From: Pontederia crassipes
Lineage: Eukaryota; Streptophyta; Magnoliopsida; Commelinales; Pontederiaceae
Direction: 5' to 3'
Length of the DNA: 64,000 nt
NCBI GenBank assembly: GCA_030549335.1
Contig: CM060197.1
Coordinates: forward strand, 46,837,654-46,901,653
Below the pieces are notes generated by a model, which had not been told where the DNA came from, did not search any database, and saw only the letters and a program-made list of their open reading frames with translations. The position numbers and the translations under genes were made by a program. Shown here piece by piece: positions 11,000 to 22,500 of the stretch. Numbering within the stretch: the stretch's first letter is position 1; each line of letters begins with the position of its first letter.

Positions 11000-11560
11000 C
11001 GAAGTAGGGCGCCACTTTTTTTTGCTTTTGTTCTTTTTTTTTGACGTGACGTCTAGATTTTTTTTTGCCCATCTTTTTTTTCTTTATCATTTTCTTTTAC
11101 AATATTTCTTATATAAGTTAATTTATTTATTATCTATAAAATATAAATAATAAATGAGTCATATAATATTTTTTATTCTTTATTTTTTCATTATAAAATT
11201 TTAATATTTCATTAAATATAATTTTTTAAATTGCTTTTTTATATTTAAATACTATATGTTTTAACAAATTTTTTGGCATAATTTTTTTTAATATATATTA
11301 TGCATTTTATTTTTACCAAATTTTATAATATATATTTATAATACATATTTTAAACTCAATCACCCACTAAAATTAATCCATCAAATCTACTTTTTCTTAT
11401 CACATCAACTACATTATTCCTCATCATCAAATTTCACTCTATCCAAATATAATTCGAACTAATATGTCAACTCAACTATTCACGAGAACTTAGTGAAACT
11501 CCAGTTCTCGTTGCCAAACGGCCCCTTAGACTCTGCCCTCGTTGTTTGTGCATATAATAT
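11000..11560. other. AT-rich intergenic DNA, nothing recognised
   Basis: T-rich and then AT-rich sequence. AAACGGCCCCTTAG near 11516 resembles the edge of some MITEs, but no matching partner end was found. Confidence 0.4.
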
Positions 11561-11561
11561 A

Positions 11562-12545
11562 GGCTAAATTGCATAAAGAAGTTCAATCTTTGATTTTATT
11601 ATCAAATCTAATTCCAAATATTTATGTGTAAAAGATCATAAACTTTAAGTTTATTGTCAAATCTAGCATAAACTTTTATTTTTGCATAAAAACATTATAA
11701 CTTTAATTTAATTCTAAAATTTAGCCTAATTTTTTTAAAAATAATTTGGTTATAAATATAGACCTATTATTATATTTTTAATAAAAATAAAAATTCAGTA
11801 ATCATATTTTATCTAATTACAAAATAAGCTTAAAATTCGAAGTAATCAACTATTAAGCATTGTTTGACATGTCAAAAAGTAGAGTATTTAGTAGCGGATA
11901 ATGTTTCTTAGAATCAAAATGCTATTATAAACGTTTGATAAATATTTTTTCTAGTAGAGCTTAGAGGTTTGAACATAAAACATTATAAACTATTTGTAGA
12001 GGTAGCGATTTCATACTTTATTCCTATTATATCCTTATTTTTTAAATAAAATTTTTATTTAATTATTAAACATTATATGTTATTTTTATTTAAATATATC
12101 ACATATTTCATTTCACTTACAACCATTTTTATTTTGAAATAATCAATCTTTTTTATATTAAAATAATATTTTAAAGATATTCCTATTTAGAATAAAATAT
12201 TTTAAATTAATTATTATGAATATGATGTATAAAAAATGATCATAAATTATATCTTATCTCTATTTTTACTATTTTAAATTAGACACTAATTTAATTATTA
12301 TATTTATCAAATAGTTTTTATTAAATTTATAAATAAATCGCTATCTGCTATCTACTAACCAATTTAAAATTTTCAAAATAAAGGTTTATGATAGATTTGA
12401 TACTTAAATTAAAGTTTATGACTTTTTATACAGATGTTTAGACTGGATTTAATAATATACTTTGATTTCATGACTCTTTTACATAAAAATGAAAATTCGG
12501 ACTAAATTTTAAAATTGATTTTTAGTTTACTTTCTGCACTCTCTC
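11562..12545. mobile_element. Fold-back element with a second MITE-like insertion inside
   Basis: The left arm (about 11562-11765) contains GTAAAAGATCATAAACTTTAAG and CAAATCTAGCATAAACTTTT. The right arm (about 12370-12540), read in reverse complement, contains the near-matching GTCATAAACTTTAATTTAAG and CAAATCTATCATAAACCTTT. Between the arms, GCATTGTTTGACATG...TAGTAGCGGATA (from about 11868) and TATCTGCTATCTACTAA (to about 12358) are themselves related as inverted repeats, suggesting a second small element nested in the loop. No coding sequence. Confidence 0.55.
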
Positions 12546-13128
12546 TAGATGGTTGTGTGATGATGGTAGGCCTACACGTACCCATGATTGTAAGAAAACA
12601 GCCCACGTACATTGAAATTCCACAAATTAGCATTAATCATATATTGCATATGATTATTCATGAATTATAGAATCATTATTAATCTTTCTTCGTTTGTTAA
12701 TTGAGCAATTATATACAATATATATATATATATATATGATTAATGTTAAAGATAATAATATTTTATAAAGTTTTAAAATAGTATTGTAGGTGCCCTGACG
12801 GTAGGGTAGATTAATATGACATGATGTCCTCCTAATAATATTAGGTCGAAGCTGTCAAAATTCTTTTGGAGAGTTGATCGCACAGTGTTGAAGAGAACCA
12901 AAATATGTTTCGCCAAATATCACATATATCGAATTCGAATAAGATTATTTATTTTAAGACTGAAGTTACCTTTCAGCATACCTATAAAACAAGGATATGT
13001 CACCGGGATCAATTTATAATTACTTATGTATTTAATTTATCTCTTTTTTATACTTTTATCATCACATCTATTTTTTTATTATTTATTATTATAGTCATAA
13101 TTTATTTATTTCTCGCTAATTTTATATT

Positions 13129-13442
13129 CTACAAGAAAATTAAATTATTGTGACGAAAATTTCTGTCACAAGATAGTAAAAATTCTTCACTAATAATGAT
13201 TTGTGACAGACCGTAACAAAATGAGTTGGTAACAATTGATTAAAGTATAAATTTTTTTCGTGATAGAATTGTGAGAGCTCAGACACATTTTGTGATCATA
13301 TTTTCATCACAAAATTGATACTAATATTTCAAAAAAAAATTTAAAAAATTAATTCATCACAATCCTGTGACTATTTATCATATTTTGATGAATTTTTTTC
13401 ATCACAATTTTTCATCACTTAAAGTCATATTTTTTTTGTAGT
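13129..13442. mobile_element. MITE-like insertion with CTACAAGAAAA ends
   Basis: This 314-base segment is absent from flank A, which reads straight through. It begins CTACAAGAAAATTAAATTATTGTGACG and ends ATTTTTTTTGTAGTA, similar to the CACTA terminal repeat minus its outermost bases. The interior has several TCATCAC / GTGATG words in both directions. Family assignment is tentative. Confidence 0.55.
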
Positions 13443-13736
13443 AAATAATATCGATCAAATCTCAAAAAAGCATTAGAATGACCAAACTCGTGTCAAAGAA
13501 AAGGTAGTGTTGATAATGAAGTCGGAGTTGGTGCGGGCGCTATCAAAAGTTTATCAAATAAAGAGATCATGTACCAAAAGTTCTCTAGCATTTTGTCTTC
13601 ATTTCCATTCTTTTTCAGATAATTTTATCAAAAGCTGGCTAAATCAAAGGTTACCGAGTTCAGACACACACTAGTGTTCGACTAAATTTTCAAGAAATTT
13701 ATTGATGAGAATTAAAATTTCGACAATTATACATGG

Positions 13737-13742
13737 TTTATT
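13737..13742 (-). promoter_or_regulatory. Candidate poly(A) signal of the 78-codon gene
   Basis: TTTATT on the plus strand is AATAAA on the gene's strand, 107 bases beyond the stop codon at 13849. Position and sequence fit; no other evidence. Confidence 0.4.
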
Positions 13743-13848
13743 TAGTTAATACACGGCCTATCGAGATTTGCAAATGTAAATTAATAATAAGGAAAATATA
13801 ATGTACAAGGAGATTAATATATATATTCATAATTAATAATGCGATGGA

Positions 13849-14085
13849 CTAGGAACAATCCCTGTTGTTGTCATAGATGCAACTGTGTCCGTTGTAAGGT
13901 TTACCAGATTTGCCATTCCCAGATGCTGCCTGATCTGGATTCTCAGTCGGGTATGTAATGTATGCCGCGGCTCCCGAAGCTGCTGCCAAGATGCAGAACA
14001 CCGCGGCAACAAGCAGCTGAAAGAGGCCCAGTCGACGTCCTCCTGCTCGTCGTCTCCGTCCTCCTCCTCCTCCTCCTTCCGCCAT
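13849..14085 (-). CDS. Small single-pass membrane protein, 78 aa, function unknown
   Basis: This is a plausible host gene of unrecognised family. The start ATG (14085) sits in a good plant context (GCAGCAATGGCGG). The 78-residue product has a Gly-rich then Arg-rich N-terminus (residues 2-18), one hydrophobic segment (about 19-42, FQLLVAAVFCILAAASGAAA), and a polar C-terminal tail with two cysteines ending SCIYDNNRDCS. This predicts a type II or signal-anchored protein with a basic cytosolic head. A TATA box lies about 80 bases upstream and an AATAAA 107 bases downstream. The surrounding non-coding DNA is locally duplicated, but no second copy of the coding part was seen. GC content is clearly higher than its neighbours, as expected of a real exon. 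Residual doubt: it could be the last exon of a longer gene or a long-standing pseudogene. Confidence 0.6.
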   Translation of the reverse strand: MAEGGGGGGRRRRAGGRRLGLFQLLVAAVFCILAAASGAAAYITYPTENPDQAASGNGKSGKPYNGHSCIYDNNRDCS

Positions 14086-14163
14086 TGCTGCAGGGGTACC
14101 TTACCTCCGCTTAACCAGTTGATGTCTGCACTTGGTCTCTCTCAATGCAGACCGACATCTCTC

Positions 14164-14171
14164 GTTATATA
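14164..14171 (-). promoter_or_regulatory. TATA box of the 78-codon gene
   Basis: On the minus strand this reads TATATAAC, 79 bases upstream of the ATG, followed by a CT/GA-rich leader. This is the expected spacing for a plant core promoter with a leader of about 45-50 bases. Confidence 0.5.
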
Positions 14172-14995
14172 CTGAAACTAATGACCAGTTGAGCTGGGCA
14201 TGACTGTGACCAATCACCTAATTATTCCCCCACCGAAACGAATGACAAAATTATTGCTGCATGAGACCATTCACGTGCATGCAGTTGATACTTCTTAATT
14301 AGCAAGACATATAAACTTTCTACTTTTCCTTCTGCAACTTGTTCAGCTGTCTCTCTCTCTCTGTTCTGTCCGTTTTACTCATCCATATACATGACTACTT
14401 TAATATTCAATTGAAATTAGAAAACGTAAACCCTGATCAAATAGATTTACTTATAATCTATATGTGTTTATTTTTGATAAATATGTGAATAAGAATGCAT
14501 GGTACCTAAATTTTCTTGTGACACTATGGAATAGTATGTTGTTTATTTGAGATTTAATATCAGCAGTTGGTTGCGGATCCGCGAACGAACTACACTCATC
14601 CGTATCTAAATCATTAATGCTCGATTAACCTAATATTCGATCGAAAAGTAAAACGAAAAGGTTTTCTGTTTTTTAACTATTCTTTTTCATGTCATAGCAA
14701 ATTAAGTTAGATGCTCTTTATCATGATAACAACACTTTAAAGTGCCCGTGAGATTATGGTAGACTAATGCTGCAACATGAGCCATCCGCTAAACACGTGG
14801 AGCATTCAATAATATGCACATGGAAGGCTGCAGGTACGTGGTTGCCATTTCAGACCTCGTCGAAACTGCCAAAATTGTTTTAAATCATTTATAGAGAGCT
14901 TTATGAGAATCATATTGATAATGTCTCGAATATAAATCTATACAGTGAAGATGGCAAAATTTCCCATCCCTTAAAAGTTTCTATTTTATATTGAT
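14172..14995. other. Upstream region of the small gene; no other gene
   Basis: Intergenic DNA with CACGTG-like words (TTCACGTGCATG near 14270; AACACGTGGAG near 14793), a (CT)n run near 14350, and a diverged third copy of the duplicated flank from about 14745 to 14950. No open frame of interest. Confidence 0.4.
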
Positions 14996-15017
14996 AGTTC
15001 TCATATAAAATTAATGA
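14996..15017. repeat. Left target-site duplication of the ALY-RTE insertion
   Basis: AGTTCTCATATAAAATTAAT plus GA here matches AGTTCTTATATAAAATTCAT plus GA at 15303-15324, 20 of 22 bases. Long direct repeats of this kind flank target-primed (LINE-type) insertions. Confidence 0.85.
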
Positions 15018-15302
15018 GGACATCAAGGAGCTTTTCTCTGAAGTTGGTGATATGAAGCGTTATTCAGTTAATTATGACAGAAGCGGAAGATCTAAGGTGC
15101 ATACTATTTTATTCTGTATTGTTATTCAATTCAATGGTCCCAAGCCCGGATAAAGGAGGAGGGTTGTGTTAGGCCCCGACAGTCAGCGTAAAACTTTGTC
15201 GAATCGCATGAACATGGATCAACGAATATACGGAATGACGTCGTATGATCGATGTAGCCGACCTCACCTAGTGGGATAAGGCTTTGTTGTTGTTGTTGTT
15301 GT
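15018..15302 (+). pseudogene. Chimeric retro-insertion: ALY/THO4 exon piece plus RTE LINE 3' tail
   Basis: The first 80 or so bases translate without a break to EDIKELFSEVGDMKRYSV then NYDRSGRSK, which I recognise as the RNA-recognition motif of plant ALY/REF mRNA export factors (subunit 4 of the THO/TREX complex). The sequence then runs AAG|GTGCATAC, which looks like an unspliced exon end and intron start. From about 15135 it becomes the typical 3' end of plant RTE-type LINEs: AAGCCCGGATAAAGGAGG, CTCACCTAGTGGGATAAGG, then (TTG)n. The whole piece is framed by a 22-base direct repeat. It is a dead fragment with no promoter or start codon. Confidence 0.8.
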
Positions 15303-15324
15303 AGTTCTTATATAAAATTCATGA
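15303..15324. repeat. Right target-site duplication of the ALY-RTE insertion
   Basis: Second copy of the 22-base direct repeat, directly after the TTG tail; two differences from the left copy. Confidence 0.85.
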
Positions 15325-18300
15325 TAACTGAATTATTTTACCTCTTTATAATTATTAATATTCTGTCACAAAAAAGTCATCGATGTTAAAAAACGTAATT
15401 CAATTTAAGATGAATCTGGTGTTCTTTTGTATTTATATGAGCTATCTCTTCCCTTTTGGTAACATATATGTTTCATCGTTATTATCAAAAAGTTTAGTAA
15501 TATCGAATAAGATGTGAACACATGGACGTGGATTATTGTGCATTTGAATCTGTATTGTGATTCATGATTAAAATGATTGATATATGAATTCATATATCAA
15601 CGGTCTTCTTTCTTACATGAATAGTTTACGTATAGCTGTAATTATAAAATGTGATTCAGACGAACACTTAATCCCATTGTCACATGTAATGGGACCATGG
15701 TGCCCTGTTTTTATTATCATCGTTAGCGTAATGACTGTCTATCCATTTAAGTTTCTAAATTAAATAGTAAACTTTATTGTAGTTATGATCGTTGTTACAT
15801 TTAATGAATCTCAAGCACTACATCAATCACTATAAACTTGTAAGTCCGGTCATGATTGTATTGAGGATCTATAAATTTTAAAATTTATTCAAAATTTTCT
15901 CTATGAAGTGTGAGTAATCATCTCTATTTCTGTGTGAGGATATTCAAATGCCTAGGGGTATTTATCCCCTGAGCTGTCACCTATTTGCACAAAGTGCAAT
16001 GTTTTCTATAAATTATATCCTTCATGTCATGATGAGTCATGAATGATAAGAGATTTAACAGTGTCAAAATATAGTAGTGGAAAAGAAGTGTTGACTATAA
16101 AAAAATTGTTATAATTTTCTCTTGTTTATCAAAAGTTTAACTATTGATTCACATATGTATTAAATGAAAATTACATAAAACTATTTAAATGATTTAATGT
16201 AAAACTATTGAGCACAGTATATGAATTGCAATGATCCATTTATGAATTCAATATTCATCTAGATAATGGTATAAGTATCACTGTATGTATATCTATCTTG
16301 TTATGGATAAAGATGTCATCATGCAACATTACATGTGAAACAACTTTGTGTAGATCTAGAAGTAATAAAGTTTTTTCTATTAATGAAGAATTTAATTTCT
16401 CTCTATAGAAATGGCGTGGAAGAAATAGTTATTCACACCAAGTGTGAAATTCAAATAAGAATCACTCAAATAAATTTATTACTTTATAGCAAGAGTTATC
16501 TTTCATAAAGAAGAATTGAATGTTCTATAGAAAACTATAAACCCAACGAAACTCTTGTTATACAAGATACATTTAATTATCATGATGTTCCTTAAAACAC
16601 TATAAATAATAAAAGAAAATGTTTTTTTATAAGTATGGTCAGTGATCAGACATGTATAATAAGTTCTAATGTTTGTGTCATTGGTCAAATGAGAAGTTTA
16701 CATATTTACAAAGGACGTATATTGAATGGTGATAAAGAGAATAATGAGATACCTTAAGGATATTATTGACTCTTCTTTTGTGCTATGATGGAGATTGGTT
16801 TAGAAACCTGCTTAATAAATAGATACGTCTTAGGATGGTGATATTAACAAGCAAAAGTTCATCTCTAATTATGTTTATAGAATGGCATTCGTTGTGAAGA
16901 TTAACTAAAGCAAAACTATATAAATTTGTCAACTATAAAAATTGAGTTTGTGTTTTACTTAATGATGATATAAAGCCTATTGCTTAAGTAAATTCTTTTA
17001 CTTTATATTGTAAAGGAAAATTCATTTATGTCTAGCATGACTTGACAATAAATATGAAGGAGATTATGTTAATGAATACATGTATAATATGAGATACTTA
17101 GTAAGCTATGTTAGACTGACGCCTTTACATGCACAAGACTTATGCGATGATGTATTCAATCTTCTTGTGATGAATAATTACATTAATATTTTTTAGTTAG
17201 TTAATGATTTAGATAATGCTTATAGAGTATGTCAATCAAGCACGAGATTATCAATCACACTGATACTCACCTATGATACTAAGTATGTAGAGAGGAGAGA
17301 TGAAATGATTTAGATATAGATATATGATCTAAGATCACGCTGATATGTTCGAGATGAATGATATAAGATTATATATAACTTTGTTTAGCATGATAAAAGA
17401 AGTCAGATGTGACCTCGTGGTGCCAAATTTTGGGCGATTAGTGAGAGAGGTCAGGTGGTTGGACTTCAGTTTGTGTGGTATTGAGTTTATGGCATATGCT
17501 CCTTCAGTAGGAGTCTCTACCATAATATTTTGTTATGCACCTAGTATGCTAAGTCAACTCTAGAATTTATGGATCGAATAGTTTATTATTTTTTCGTCAG
17601 AGTATGCATTTATAAGGAATGAATAAGTTAGGAGATTACCCTAAAACACTTGACTATAGTTCGAGGTAATAAGTTAGTATTGCTACTTTAGTGAGGTACT
17701 CAAAGGCTAAAAGTGTATGCAACCCGTCGAGTCACGATAAGAAATGTAGCTACCTTAGAATTGAAAAATATGAGGCGAGAGAAAGATACACTAGTGCTAC
17801 ATAATATTTGTAATGCAATTGACTACATATGTAAGCATACAAATACGAAGAAATCATAATCGTGCACGAGAAGACGTGTGTCATATGAATTATGCATGCA
17901 ATGTGTTTCTAACTCAAAGCATGTAACATAAATTTTTGTGCGGCTATGTATTATTGATTGTTGATCAGTTATATAACATTGACACGTTATAACGTGAGCT
18001 CACACGTTAATGGAGTAGTTATGTGTCCATAACTATTGGCTCACAAATTGATCAAGCAAGTATGTTTTCCTAACAAATTATAGATTCTCAAGTGGTTGAG
18101 TGACTATGTATTCCTAACAAGTTATAATTTTATCTGTGTTGCGGAGGTACATCGCACGATCCATTTACCATAGTAGGCATTTAATGAAATTAAATATGGG
18201 TAAGAGCCCATTATGTGTGAGTTGGAGGTTGTTGGACATGATAGATACGTCCATAATGAGCCTTGCATGTGTGTAGTTGCACAAACCATGCACTCTTGCA

Positions 18301-18400
18301 CTATAAAAGAAGTCCAATGTTGGACTTGTCATCCTATGAACACCTGAGTGTGTGGTGTCATGGACAATGTTATTAAACCAAATTGGACCGCTCAAAATCG
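15325..18400. other. Gene-free AT-rich stretch, unclassified
   Basis: No exon-like open frame, RNA gene or clear repeat boundary could be supported. Short open frames (15405-15593, 16503-16688, 17335-17563, 18165-18410) translate to sequence without family resemblance. Some tracts read like decayed non-coding retroelement DNA, but no LTR pair was located. Confidence 0.4.
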
Positions 18401-18439
18401 GTTCAATCATGAATCAACAACTAATCTGGTCCGATTTGA

Positions 18440-19399
18440 CATCAAAATTATTTTTAGCTTTGAACTGACGATTGAAAGTTCATCGCGACTCTGATAAAAT
18501 CTGAAAGACTGCTAGCTATCTACCAAAATTCGAAGCTTCGACTTTTATTATTTGGGTGTAATTCTTTCAATTTTTATTGTTGTTTTATATTCTTTCCAAT
18601 ATTTCTAGGATGAACTCTATTTTTGTTAGGATTATTATTTTAGGAGATTCTTAATTGAAGGGAAACTATTTGGACCTTATATTATTTGTTTTAATCTTTT
18701 CTGATCAATTAGTTAATTGTGCTTAATGATTTTGATTTAATTATTTGGATTTCTGAGTTGAATAATTACCAGTTTGTGGATTATTTAATTTTAGAATTCA
18801 TTAATAAAAAATAATTGATATAAATTTGATAACTAGTGTTCTTTCTACTTCTCGGGGTATAATGACAGATCGAGAAACTCGACAAGAAAAAATTGGAGGA
18901 GAAATTTTGTTATAAATTAAGTTTGTGTGGTCTGTTAATCTATACCAGTTTGTGGAGTGATTAATAGTCTAAAAAAATCTAATTTAATGCATCTGATATT
19001 AATATGGTTTGATGAGATGCTAGTTTGTGGAGACTTCAATTCTTATTAAATTAAGATAGTTTAATCTGCATGCTTAGGTTGAGGGGGTGTTAATTTGTGG
19101 AAATCGCAATTTAATCATGTTGAGTTAATAATTTAGGGAGACTCCAATTCATCTTTAAAGATTAAATTTATCTTTTATACTTCAAATATTTATCCTGATC
19201 TATTTTCATCCTAAGACTTAACTTTAGCACAACTATATTATTATTATCATCATCATCATCTTATTTTCTCTATTTTATTCTATAATTACAAAACTTGTTT
19301 CCAAGATTCTATATTTTTTATCTCTTATTAATTTATAAAATAAGATATTTTATTAATAATATTTCTCGTGAGTTCGACACTCTTTACTCCTATTACTAT
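18440..19399 (-). mobile_element. Unclassified repeat, split by the gypsy element; inverted relative of 44877-46421
   Basis: TTCTCGTGAGTTCGACACTC (about 19369) continues, across the gypsy insertion, as ATTACTTGAGCGACTAGTAC at about 28004-28030. The reverse complement of 44880-44945 has the same words next to each other (CTCGTGGGTTCGACAC, then TTACTTGAGCGACTACTGCAC). The word AGTTTGTGGA recurs at about 18770, 18945 and 19018. This family is common in plant genomes; I cannot name it with certainty. Left limit approximate. Confidence 0.5.
19395..19399. repeat. Target-site duplication, left (actat)
   Basis: actat precedes the left LTR and recurs directly after the right LTR at 27999-28003. Confidence 0.9.
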
Positions 19400-21268
19400 T
19401 GTAACGCCCCCAAATCGCAACCCGCCACGTGACAGAATACGCTTCGAAGACGCTACGTGTCATCCTTACGTGTAGATCATGTTGACCGAAATAAAGACTT
19501 TGACTGGTCAACTCAATATCGATAATTGCGAAATAATCAAAGTCATCATTAAGAACAAAGAGAGTAACATCATGAAATGCGGATGACTAATAACTGACTT
19601 CATAGGAGTCCAAAGGAAAGCTAATACATCAAATGCTAAAAAGAAAAGAAAAATCTATCAATCATCTAAAGGAATCGATAACCATGTGCAACCACCTACA
19701 AGCTCGATCTGTCACCGTTGGCCACCATCATCATTGAGACATTGGCCTGCATTTAAGAACATGCAGGGGAGAAACCTCCATGTGAGTTTTACAACTCAGT
19801 ATGGAAGTAAGATAAACATCATAGTAGGATCATGATACTAGGCATGAATCATAACATTACAAGATACCATCATCATCAGATAGGAAAGTGAATCATGATC
19901 ATAATATGGAATAAGAACATACATAGGAACATATGAATAAAGATCATAAATAATCATCATAGGAAAAAGACAAAAGTAAACATCATGAGAAAGGTTCTTT
20001 ATTCATATGTGTTCATCTTCTTCATCATCTCAATTTTCATCTTTGACTTATTTGGGGTATATTTCAACCTACGGGGAGGTCTGCCTCAATCCGTCTATCA
20101 TCATCATCATAACTGGCAGAGCCAATCCATAACTGACAGAGGTCAGTCCATAACTGTCCGAGGACAGCCCATAACTGGTCGTCACCAGTCCATCATAAAA
20201 GAGTTCTCCATTTAACATTTTGCGTCTTTTATCTTGCATCTTTTAATTAAACAAAACATATTTTGATAAGAACTTTAAATCAGGATAAATGACATAATCA
20301 TGGAGAATAAATCAGGTATAAAATCGATATCATCATCATACATAGTTTATGATTAATCATGTGGAACATGGATCAAAAGATCATAATCATGAGCATAATC
20401 TGGTCGGAACTCGGATCGAGTAGGGATAAACCTAGGCCGAGTAGATCGGTCATCTTCTTCAGAAAAAATTAGAGTGGAACCCAGGCCGGGTTCGGGTTAC
20501 ACCCGGGCCGGGTCGGGTTGTCATCGAGTTGGGGCGGCCGTCGCGCCCGACAAACTTTCGTACATAGAACTCGGTCCGGGTCATCTTCAACCCAGGCCGG
20601 GTTCGTTCGATTGCAGAGCTCGGCGAGTGTCGGCAATGGCGATCCGAGCCGAGTTCCTTCGAACTCGGTCCGACGAAGGACATGCCCGGGCTGGGTTTGG
20701 GTGAACCCGAGCCGAGTTCATCTTTTGCAGAAACTGTGCGTCGCGCAGTTCGCGTTCCGATCATCTTTTCCGGTGATGGCCGGTATAGTTTAACATCATA
20801 GAATATTGCACAGTAACCAGGAACAACCTAGATCATGCTTCAAGATTAGACCTCGAAGTTCCATACCTCGAAGTTTCTGTCCGAGAAACTTTACTGTTGT
20901 CTTCCTCTTTCTCTTCCTCTTCTTTCTCTTCCTCTGCCCGCTCCTCTTTGTTCGTGTGCACGTCCGGCATCGTCCGCGTTCTCCGGTGTGTCTCCTGTAA
21001 GGTGGCGGCCGTTAGGGACGAGAAGAACAAAAAGGGCGCACGTAGAGGAGAAATTAGGGCCGACTTCGTGAGGAAAATGGAAAGGAGGTTTTGATTTGAT
21101 TTGGCCTCATATTTATAGGGAGAGGATCAGAGTTTAAATCAGAATTTAACTTCTCCCTGATCAAATCAAATTCAACTCAGATTTTATCCCCTCTTTATCC
21201 CCCTTTTCATCTTTTTCTTTTATTCTTTTCCTTTTCCTCTTTTTCTGTTAAAAATTTCGGGCATTACA
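19400..21268 (-). repeat. gypsy-1 3' LTR (left copy)
   Basis: Starts TGTAACGCCCCCAAATC and ends GGGCATTACA on the plus strand, about 1.87 kb. It contains the hairpin array at 20108-20190 and a stretch rich in CCCGGGCCGGGTTCGG-like words (20480-20720). In the element's orientation it is the 3' LTR. Confidence 0.9.
20108..20190. repeat. Tandem array of four covarying hairpin units
   Basis: Four units of 20-21 bases start at 20108, 20128, 20149 and 20170, each beginning CATAACTG. After that constant word each carries its own small palindrome: TGGC-AGA-GCCA, ACTGAC-AGAG-GTCAGT, CTGTC-CGAG-GACAG and ACTGGT-CGTC-ACCAGT. The arm sequences differ between units, yet pairing is kept in each. The same array is in the other LTR at about 26867-26950. 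Confidence 0.85.
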
Positions 21269-21314
21269 TCATAAATCCCTTAAAATAAAATTCGTCATCG
21301 AATTCAGTCAGAAG

Positions 21315-22500
21315 TTATGACTTATCAAATAGTGCGAGAAATTCCCTTCGCATCTCAGATTTAAGTTCCCATGTTGCCTCGTCACCTCGGTGGTGGCTCC
21401 AAGCCACCTTGACCTGTGGTACACTTTTGTTGTTGTGACGTTGAACCTTTATCTCTAGAATCTGGATGGGCTGCTCCTCATAAGTCAGGTCATCTTTGAG
21501 GTTGGGTTCTTCATATCTTATTACATTTGCATCATCATATTTATACTTCCGGAGCATAGAGATGTGAAATACGTTATGAACTCGTCCATAGGACGAAGGT
21601 AAGGCTAGTCTGCAAGCACCCTTTCCAACTAGCTCAAGTACCTCAAATGGTCCTACATATCTTGGGCTGAGCTTTCCTCTTTTACTGAACATCATCACTC
21701 CCTTGGTTGGAGAAACCTTCAGGAGTACTTGATCACTTATCTGAAAACTTTGTTCATGTCATCCTCTATCAGCATAAAACTTTTGTTGAGCTTGGGCTGC
21801 ATTCATCCTTTTTTGTATCAGCTCGACCCTTGCTGAATATTCCTTTGTCTTCTTCAGTTCCTTTTCATCTAAAATCCTCCTCTCACCTACTTCATTCCAG
21901 CATGCAGGTGAGCGACATGGTCTCCCATACAATGCTACAAATGGAGCCATACGAATGTTGGAATAGTAGCTATTATTATAAGCAAATTCAATGAGTGGTA
22001 GGTGATCATCTCAGTTGCTCTTCCAATCAAGGGCACAAGCTCTTAACATGTCTTCAACTGTCTAGATGGTCCTTTCAGTCTGACTATCCGTTTGTGGATG
22101 GAATGTCGTACTATAATTCAGACTTGTTCCGAAAGAGTCTTGTAAGCCTCTCCAGAATTTGACTGTAAATCTTGAATCCCTGTCTGATACAATAGAGGCG
22201 TGGATCCCATGAAGTCTGATGATCTCTTGTACATATAGATCCATAAGGCTCTGCACTGATTGTTTTGACTTTATGGGTAGAAAGTGTGCAGTCTTTGTTA
22301 ACCGATCCACTACTACCCATATGGCATCATGTCCCTTCTGAGTACAGGGTAGACATGTTATGAAATCCATAGAAATGTCCTCCCACTTTCACTGTGGAAT
22401 GGCGAGAGATGTGATCTTTTCATAAGGCTTCTAATGTTCCACTTTTACATGTTGGCAGACCAGGCACTTGGAAACATATTCTGCAATCTCTCGCTTCATG
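21315..22500 (-). pseudogene. gypsy-1 integrase with chromodomain-like end (broken)
   Basis: Minus-strand translations show the integrase core (MDFITCLPCTQKGHDAIWVV with DRLTKTAHFLPI) near 22370-22260. Towards 21700-21500 they show the C-terminal RYVGPFEVLELVGKGACRL and VHNVFHISMLRKY blocks, and then a short chromodomain-like YEEQPIQILEIK...VKVAWSHH...EATWE at 21540-21340. This order is typical of plant chromoviruses. The region is one part of the broken polyprotein. Confidence 0.85.

Larger units (their letters stand above)
12785..13840. repeat. Host flank B (duplicate of flank A), split by a MITE
   Basis: Duplicate of about 830-1016 plus 8217-8680. It carries the uninterrupted AAGGATATGTCACCGGGATC where flank A carries the solo LTR. 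It directly follows the 3' end of the gene at 13849-14085. A third, weaker copy begins near 14745 (GTGCCCGTGAGATTATGGTAG, compare GTGCCCTGACGGTAGGGTAG near 12790) and continues to about 14950. Confidence 0.75.

Noticed and set aside
20108-20190. CRISPR-like array
   Set aside because: Four short units with self-palindromic inserts in a plant LTR; no cas genes and not prokaryotic.
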